A stretch of DNA of 10,647 bases from Deltaproteobacteria bacterium (GTDB taxonomy: Bacteria; Desulfobacterota; Binatia; UBA9968): the NCBI GenBank assembly GCA_016844625.1, contig JAERMN010000061.1, positions 1 to 10,647 of the forward strand, read 5' to 3'. Made by a program: the position numbers and the translations under genes. The notes beneath the pieces are model-generated. The model was not told the DNA's origin. It saw nothing but the letters and a program-made list of their open reading frames with translations, and searched no databases. Within the stretch, counting starts at the first letter, position 1. Every line of letters begins with the position of its first letter. Shown in pieces: positions 6,753-10,647 of this stretch.

Positions 6753-7808
6753 TTAAAACAAGCTCAACTGATCCTTACCCGGCCGACGAAAGTGCTCGGT
6801 CGTCAGCTTTGGCCACCTTTCGGTGATCCCCGATTTCTTCCGCGCCAACTGAAACAGCTTGGCCATTTGCTCGGCGTAAATCCCTTCGCCGCGCATGCGC
6901 GATTTGAAGTTCGGATCGTTGAGCTTGCCGCCGCGGATCTCGCGTACGCGGTGGAGAATTTTATCTTTTTTATCGGGATAATGTTGCTCAAGCCATTGCT
7001 CAAATAAATCTTTCACGGCGAACGGCAAGCGCAGCGCCACGTAGCCGGAAAAAGTCGCGCCCGCTTTCTTGGCAGCCAAGGCTATCGCCGGCGCTTCGGA
7101 ATCCGTCAGTCCAGGAATCATCGGCGCTTGCAGATAACCGACGGGTACGCCGGCATCGGCGAGTTTGCGAATCGCCTCCAAACGCCGAACCGGCCGCGAC
7201 GCGCGCGGCTCCATCAACGAAGCCAGCTTGTGATCCAATGTCGTCAGAGAAAGCGTCACACCGATACAATCGAACTTTGCCAGCTCGACAAGAACATCGA
7301 TGTCGCGCGTCACCAGATGATTTTTCGTGACGATGACCACTGGATTACGGAATTCGAGCAACACTTCCAAGCAGCGCCGGGTCAATTGTTTCTGTTTCTC
7401 CACTGGTTGATAGCAATCGGTATTGCCGCTCAGCGAAACCAGCTGTGGCTGCCACTTCGGGCTCGTTAACTCCTTGCGCAAAAGCTCCGGCGCGTCGTCT
7501 TTGACCATGATCTTGGTTTCAAAATCCAAGCCGGCGGAAAAGCCAAGATACTCGTGCGACGGACGAGCATAGCAGTAGACTCAACCATGTTCGCAGCCGC
7601 GATACGGATTGATGCTGGCGTCGAAGCCGACATCGGGACTTTCGTTGTAAGCGATGATCGATTTGGAGCTATCGGGGAAAAACTGCGTGTGGGGCGAAGA
7701 TATCTCGTCGCTATCCTCCGGCGGCTCGGGCACCCGCTCGATCGACTCGAAACGGTTTTTCGGATTGCTCGCCGAGCCGCGGCCGCGCAGAGGAGGCGGC
7801 GTTTTCAT
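6753..7808 (-). CDS. PA0069-family radical SAM protein with in-frame TGA at a cluster-cysteine position
   Basis: One continuous frame of 351 sense-length codons, interrupted only by TGA at codon 76 (7583-7581). The N-terminal part (1-75) has GRGSASNPKNRFES and the family hallmark SPDVGFDASINPYRGCEHG. After the TGA the same frame continues VYCYARPSHEYLGFSAGLDFETK and then the rest of the radical SAM barrel to the TAA. The family motif is CEHGCVYCY, so the TGA replaces the middle cysteine of CX3CX2C (Cys72, codon 76, Cys79), a ligand of the [4Fe-4S] cluster that cleaves S-adenosylmethionine. No other frameshift or stop is present. PA0069-like proteins resemble spore photoproduct lyase; their reaction is unknown. 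Options are a point nonsense mutation, a sequence error, or selenocysteine insertion. The ATG is 9 nt after the stop of the alanine-rich gene, in the same frame, so the two are probably an operon. Confidence 0.85.
7548..7583 (-). other. In-frame TGA followed by a SECIS-like stem-loop
   Basis: Starting 11 nt after the TGA (7583-7581), ATGCTCGT (7570-7563) pairs with ACGAGTAT (7555-7548), eight base pairs with one G.U, around the 7-nt loop CCGUCGC. The loop begins 19 nt after the TGA, within the spacing known for bacterial SECIS elements. However, the first two loop bases are C, whereas bacterial SECIS loops usually have a G there. The hairpin also encodes conserved residues, so pairing could be incidental. 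Confidence 0.3.
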
Positions 7809-7817
7809 GGCAAGCGG

Positions 7818-8183
7818 CTATTCGGCTGGTGCTTCCGCGGCTTTGGCTGCGGCAGTTGCTTCGGCTGCTTCCGCTGCTTCCGCGGCTTTGGCTGCGGCAG
7901 CTGCTTCGGCCACCTTCGCAGCCTCAGCGGCCTTGGCTGCTGCGGCGGCGGCTGCCACTGCGGCCTTCTCGGCCGCCTCTTTGGCTACGGCCTCGGCGGC
8001 AACTTTCGCGGCGGCTAATTTCTTTACGCCAGCGAGATCGCGGGTTTGGCGCTTGAGCAGTCTAATTTTCCGTTGAATCCTTCTAATTTTTTCACGGCCG
8101 GGCGAAGTAGCGGCAATCTCGGCTTTCTGCTTCTTGAGCTGCCCAATTTTCTGTTTCGCGGTCGTCGTTACATTGGCTTCCAT
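7818..8183 (-). CDS. Small alanine-rich, basic coiled-coil protein (hypothetical)
   Basis: 121 residues from the ATG at 8183, supported by GGGAGGA (8196-8190) 6 nt upstream; the frame is open further to 8276, but that part has no such support. Residues 10-55 are strongly basic and helical (REKIRRIQRKIRLLKRQTR, 30-48). Residues 56-121 are almost entirely Ala with regularly spaced Lys and Glu in blocks such as AAAAAKAAEAAEAAEA. No signal peptide or membrane segment is seen. The composition recalls histone-H1-like or nucleoid-associated tails and simple single-helix proteins, but no family is recognised and no function is claimed. It is divergent from nth and lies 9 nt upstream of the radical SAM gene in the same frame, so they are likely cotranscribed. 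Confidence 0.7.
   Translation of the reverse strand: MEANVTTTAKQKIGQLKKQKAEIAATSPGREKIRRIQRKIRLLKRQTRDLAGVKKLAAAKVAAEAVAKEAAEKAAVAAAAAAAKAAEAAKVAEAAAAAKAAEAAEAAEATAAAKAAEAPAE
7830..7910 (-). repeat. Tandem coding repeat in the alanine-rich gene (45-bp period)
   Basis: A 36-bp segment at 7830-7865 recurs at 7875-7910 with one mismatch, a 45-bp (15-codon) period. At the protein level the units are runs such as AAAAAKAAEAAEAAEA and ATAAAKAAEA. Near identity at DNA level indicates recent duplication or conversion rather than only a biased amino-acid composition. Confidence 0.75.
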
Positions 8184-8189
8184 TTTCAA

Positions 8190-8196
8190 TCCTCCC
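8190..8196 (-). promoter_or_regulatory. Strong ribosome binding site of the alanine-rich gene
   Basis: GGGAGGA on the minus strand, 6 nt before the ATG at 8183. It decides the start over the longer open frame to 8276. Confidence 0.75.
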
Positions 8197-8240
8197 TTTA
8201 TGACAGGCTTTTTGCTACCATATTTTTCACCAAAACCAAA

Positions 8241-8909
8241 ATGATCGCGACCAGGAAAAATCCGGTGGCTGCACACAAGCAGTTAGATGTAAAAAAACTA
8301 ATCGCGCGTCTGGAGAAAGTTCATCCTGACGCCAAGCTCGATCTCGACTTCACCAATCCGCTGGAACTGCTCATCGCGCTCATCCTTGCCGCCCAAGCGC
8401 GCGACGATCTGGTCAACAAAGTCACGGTGGAGTTGTTCAAAGCCAACCGCAGCGCTGCCGACTACGCCAACACGCCGCTCGAGAAACTCGAGAGCAAGAT
8501 CGGTAAGATCAATTTCTACCGCAACAAGGCCAAGGCGATTCACAATTGCTGCGAACAACTGGTCGAGCGCTTTAACGGCAAAGTGCCGGACAATCTGGAA
8601 GATCTAGTCAGCCTTTCCGGTGTCGGGCGAAAGACAGCGAATATCGTTCTCGCTAACGGCTTCGGCCAACAAGCGATCGGCGTCGACACCCACGTCATGC
8701 GCCTGTCACAGCGCATGGGCTTCACCAAAAAGACCGACCCAAACAAGATCGAAGCCGACCTCACGGTGATCGTCCCGGAAAAACAACGCGTCCGCTTCTG
8801 CCACCTGATGCAGTACCACGGCCGCCGCATCTGCCTCGCCAAAAAACCGAAATGTCCCGAGTGTACGGTCAAAGCTCTCTGCCCATTTCCGGGGAAGACA
8901 AAAGCGTAG
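8241..8909 (+). CDS. nth: Endonuclease III (DNA glycosylase/AP lyase)
   Basis: 222 residues, the normal length of Nth. It removes oxidised pyrimidines and cuts the abasic site in base-excision repair. The helix-hairpin-helix is LSGVGRKTANIVL with catalytic Lys131. The catalytic aspartate is Asp149 in VDTHVMRLSQRMG. The C-terminal iron-sulfur loop is intact, C-X6-C-X2-C-X5-C at Cys198, 205, 208 and 214. In the N-terminal helix LLIALILAAQARDDLVNKVT, Arg54 stands where most homologs have Thr (AQ-T-D). The ATG at 8241 is chosen because the longer open frame to 8046 runs antisense through the neighbouring gene and encodes nothing Nth-like; no good Shine-Dalgarno is visible. It is divergent from the alanine-rich gene with 57 bp between starts, an AT-rich stretch that must hold both promoters. 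Confidence 0.95.
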   Translation: MIATRKNPVAAHKQLDVKKLIARLEKVHPDAKLDLDFTNPLELLIALILAAQARDDLVNKVTVELFKANRSAADYANTPLEKLESKIGKINFYRNKAKAIHNCCEQLVERFNGKVPDNLEDLVSLSGVGRKTANIVLANGFGQQAIGVDTHVMRLSQRMGFTKKTDPNKIEADLTVIVPEKQRVRFCHLMQYHGRRICLAKKPKCPECTVKALCPFPGKTKA

Positions 8910-8956
8910 TGCGGCAAAGCCGCAACCAAGCAAGATTCGGAACCGGAGTATTAACC

Positions 8957-8990
8957 GCACCCTTCGACGAGCTCAGGGCAATCGGGGTGC
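8957..8990. repeat. Hairpin with TTCGAC..AGCTCAGGG core (copy 2)
   Basis: GCACCC (8957-8962) pairs with GGGTGC (8985-8990), enclosing TTCGACGAGCTCAGGG (8963-8978). The same core occurs at 836-853. It lies about 50 nt after nth stops and could act as a 3' mRNA structure. Confidence 0.6.
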
Positions 8991-9008
8991 AAAGAACGCA
9001 AAAAAGAT
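8989..9008 (+). repeat. Dispersed GCAAAG-type repeat (short copy)
   Basis: GCAAAGAACGCAAAAAAGAT matches the left arm of the 757-785 repeat and its flank; both continue into a very similar A-rich run and GATT (786-793 in the first copy). This suggests common descent of a unit longer than the bare arm. Confidence 0.55.
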
Positions 9009-9024
9009 TTCCGAATTGTACAAG

Positions 9025-9045
9025 GGGCGGGTTTGAAACCCGCCC
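9025..9045. repeat. Perfect palindrome GGGCGGGTTT-G-AAACCCGCCC
   Basis: Ten-base-pair perfect inverted repeat around a single central G. From memory, this GGCGGGTTTGAAACCCGCC unit occurs repeatedly in intergenic DNA of various environmental bacteria. With one central base it cannot form a relaxed RNA loop without opening inner pairs. Confidence 0.75.
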
Positions 9046-9204
9046 TCTTGGCGACTGCCAATAGTTTGTGAAAACATCGGCTGCATCGTTTACCTGGCCG
9101 GCGTTCTGTTTCAGCCGCATCCGGAAAAGTTCCCGCACCGAACCAATACCGTCTACACGAAAAACCCGGTCGACGCGGCACTCGCCACTAGTGCGGCGAA
9201 GTAG
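9037..9204 (+). pseudogene. Possible 3' remnant of an unrecognised gene
   Basis: The frame is open from the TGA at 9034 to TAG at 9202-9204 but has no ATG, GTG or TTG start. From 9070 the codons look coding-like (mostly G/C at third positions) and give ENIGCIVYLAGVLFQPHP followed by EKFPHRTNTVYTKNPVDAAL. The 5' side is abruptly replaced by the palindrome at 9025-9045, as if the gene's front was lost. I recognise no family; chance openness is quite possible. Confidence 0.25.
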
Positions 9205-9287
9205 CAGCAAAAATTTTGCTTCAAATTTTACCCGGCAGACTGTACAGTAGGCAAGTGCCTACCGGCGACGGCGAACAAACATTGCCC

Positions 9288-10070
9288 ATGGATGAAATCC
9301 TCCAAGCCCCAGCTTCTTCTGGCGCGATTCGCGAAGCGCGCGGTTTAATCGAGCTGCCGCGCTTGCTGCTGCACTTTCCGCTGTTGGCGCGACAACCGCG
9401 CGGCAACCGCGAGCCGGTAATGATTCTCCCTGGCTACGGCGCCGGCGATGGCTCCACGGCCATTCTCAAAATTTATCTTCAGCTGCTTGGTTACCGCGTC
9501 CGCGGCTGGGGCTTAGGACGAAACCTCGGCAAGGTCGCCGATCTATTACCGCGGATTTTGAAGCGGCTCGCGTCGTTTTCTCGTCGGAGCGATCATCAGA
9601 CGGTGACCATCATCGGCTGGAGCCTCGGCGGTTATCTGGCGCGCGAGCTAGCGCGTGAGCGCCCCGATCTCGTTCGTCAGGTGATTACGCTCGGTACGCC
9701 GGTCGTCGGCGGCCCGAAGTACACGGTAGTCGCCGAGTCCTATCGCAAGCGCGGCATCGACATCGACGCCATCGCCGCCGAGGTGGAGTGGCGCAGTAAC
9801 GCGGCGCGCCTGGAAATACCCGTGCTGGCGATCTACTCGCGCGCCGACGCGATGGTCGCCTGGCAAGCCTGTATCGACCGGCAAACGCCGAGCATTGAGC
9901 ATATTGAAGTCAAAACCACTCACATCGGTTTTGGCTTCTCTCCGGATGTCTACAAAATCATCGCTCGCGCTCTCGCCCAGACGGCCGACAAACAACCGAC
10001 GACAGCCGACCCGAAGCCAAAGCGCCGGCACGGACTTCGACTCCGCCGCCGTCCTAGCGTCAAAGCCTGA
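9288..10070 (+). CDS. Alpha/beta hydrolase (lipase/esterase-like)
   Basis: 260 residues from the ATG at 9288. The fold signature begins with PVMILPGYGAGDGSTAILK (43-61), whose Pro-Gly-Tyr loop supplies the oxyanion hole. GYRVRGWGLGRNLG (68-81) is a segment shared by a group of bacterial hydrolases. The catalytic triad is Ser112 in the nucleophile elbow GWSLGG, Asp187 in IYSRADAMVAW, and His212 in TTHIGFGFSP. LGTPVVGG (135-142) is typical of lipase-like members. The C-terminus ends in a basic, probably disordered tail (about 236-260). No signal peptide is seen, so it is likely cytoplasmic. The substrate is unknown. A TTG at 9216 and GTG at 9255 would lengthen the protein, but the extra residues look unlike the family and none has a clear Shine-Dalgarno. 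Confidence 0.85.
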   Translation: MDEILQAPASSGAIREARGLIELPRLLLHFPLLARQPRGNREPVMILPGYGAGDGSTAILKIYLQLLGYRVRGWGLGRNLGKVADLLPRILKRLASFSRRSDHQTVTIIGWSLGGYLARELARERPDLVRQVITLGTPVVGGPKYTVVAESYRKRGIDIDAIAAEVEWRSNAARLEIPVLAIYSRADAMVAWQACIDRQTPSIEHIEVKTTHIGFGFSPDVYKIIARALAQTADKQPTTADPKPKRRHGLRLRRRPSVKA

Positions 10071-10189
10071 GCTAGAGACAACGCCGCCGAATAATCGCAG
10101 CCACTTCGCGGGCGGTGGATTGACCTCGCCGCTGATAAAAAAATCGCAAAAGTGATGCTCGTTCCTTTTGGAAACCCGATTTCATAGTT

Positions 10190-10209
10190 CCACGCTGCAA
10201 GCAGCGTGG
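10190..10209. repeat. Perfect 9-bp hairpin just upstream of the DUF456 gene
   Basis: CCACGCTGC (10190-10198), loop AA, GCAGCGTGG (10201-10209). It ends 10 nt before the ATG at 10220, occupying the place where a Shine-Dalgarno should be. From memory it resembles another widespread intergenic palindrome (CCACGCTGC..GCAGCGTGG). It could restrict ribosome access or mark the 3' end of the hydrolase transcript. Confidence 0.75.
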
Positions 10210-10219
10210 TCGGCGTAAA

Positions 10220-10647
10220 ATGGAAAATATTCTGGCCTACTGGATTGCCGCCGCTGTCCTTATCGGACTCGGCCTGGCAGGTTTGATCCTACCGGGGCTG
10301 CCCGGCGCGCCGCTGATTCTTGCCGGGCTGGTTGTTGCCGCATGGGGTGACAATTTTGCTTATGTCGGGCTCTGGACTATCGTCGCCCTCGCCATACTCG
10401 CGCTGTTAGCTTACGGCGTCGATTTTTGGGCCACCATGTTCGGCGCAAAGAAATTCGGCGCATCGAAGCGTGCGGTCATCGGCGCGCTGCTCGGCGCGAT
10501 CGCCGGTCTTTTCCTCGGCCTCCCCGGCGTCATCTTCGGCCCATTCATCGGCGCCGTGATCGGAGAGCTTTCGGCGCAAAAAAATTTTCAGCAAGCCGCC
10601 CGCGCCGGCATCGGCGCAACCATCGGCCTTGTGCTCGGCGCCGCCCT
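10220..10647 (+). CDS. DUF456 family membrane protein (3' partial)
   Basis: The frame opens with ATG at 10220 and runs off the window after 142 codons; full DUF456 proteins are about 160 residues, so little is missing. It is nearly all hydrophobic and glycine-rich. An N-terminal helix leads into ILPGLPGAPLILAGLVVAAW. A second helix follows, then a cytoplasmic-type segment with DFWATMFGAKKFGASKRAV. The twin glycine-rich helices GALLGAIAGLFLGLPGVIFG and PFIGAVIGELSAQKN are the family hallmark. DUF456 proteins are inner-membrane proteins of unknown function. No Shine-Dalgarno is visible, and a hairpin repeat fills the upstream site. Confidence 0.88.
   Translation, partial: MENILAYWIAAAVLIGLGLAGLILPGLPGAPLILAGLVVAAWGDNFAYVGLWTIVALAILALLAYGVDFWATMFGAKKFGASKRAVIGALLGAIAGLFLGLPGVIFGPFIGAVIGELSAQKNFQQAARAGIGATIGLVLGAA

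Larger units (their letters stand above)
8910..9287. other. Gene-poor region with palindromic repeats and a possible remnant
   Basis: 378 bp between nth and the hydrolase. It contains a hairpin at 8957-8990, a GCAAAG-type repeat at 8989-9008, a perfect palindrome at 9025-9045, and an uninitiated but coding-like frame at 9037-9204. No complete gene or convincing T-tract terminator is seen. Confidence 0.6.

Noticed and set aside
6753..7529. Independent short gene starting at the TTG at 7529
   Set aside because: This would lack the whole iron-sulfur motif; the frame is continuous with 7808 apart from the single TGA, so both parts are one gene.
7820..8010. CRISPR or minisatellite array
   Set aside because: The repetition is in frame within an alanine-rich coding sequence, with no spacers of CRISPR type.
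8046..8240. N-terminal extension of nth by 65 codons
   Set aside because: It would run antisense through the start of the alanine-rich gene and shows no Nth-like sequence; the remaining 222 residues are the normal family length.
9216..9287. TTG-started extension of the hydrolase
   Set aside because: The 24 extra residues are not hydrolase-like and there is no Shine-Dalgarno; the ATG at 9288 is preferred.

Overview
This window looks like a chromosomal segment of a moderately GC-rich, double-membraned (Gram-negative type) bacterium. The strongest clue is an MCE/Mla-type envelope lipid-transport operon. The gene mix, and intergenic spaces filled with short palindromic and GCAAAG-type repeats, recall environmental Deltaproteobacteria-like or related lineages. 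That placement is inference; there is no rRNA or other taxonomic marker here.

Layout: (a) 2-760 (+) is the C-terminal part of an FAD-dependent fumarate reductase/succinate dehydrogenase flavoprotein-like oxidoreductase cut by the window edge. (b) 761-954, between convergent genes, holds a 29-bp near-perfect inverted repeat around a 122-bp core. (c) 955-5941 (-) is a block of five genes: an MFS transporter, then STAS-MlaE permease, MlaF ATPase, a long MlaD/MCE protein and a PqiC-like lipoprotein. The last four form one operon, with a good promoter overlapping the MFS stop codon. (d) 6092-6442 (+) is a small VOC/glyoxalase-fold protein, divergent from the MFS gene. (e) 6443-6752 is a convergent, repeat-bearing gap. 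(f) 8183-6753 (-) is a two-gene unit: an alanine-rich basic/coiled-coil protein, then a PA0069-family radical SAM protein. The radical SAM gene is intact except for a TGA exactly where the second cysteine of the CX3CX2C cluster motif belongs. (g) 8241-8909 (+) is endonuclease III (nth), divergent from the alanine-rich gene. (h) 8910-9287 has several palindromic repeats and a possible gene remnant. (i) 9288-10070 (+) is an alpha/beta hydrolase. (j) 10220 to the end (+) is a DUF456 membrane protein cut by the window edge, with a perfect 9-bp hairpin just upstream of its start.

How the genes work together: the Mla-type genes should build one machine. An inner-membrane permease/ATPase would couple to a hexameric MCE protein with a long helical extension, which would meet an outer-membrane-anchored lipoprotein. 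The other genes are housekeeping or accessory singletons without clear pathway links. The item most worth a second look is the in-frame TGA in the radical SAM gene: recent nonsense mutation, sequence error, or selenocysteine in place of an iron-sulfur ligand.
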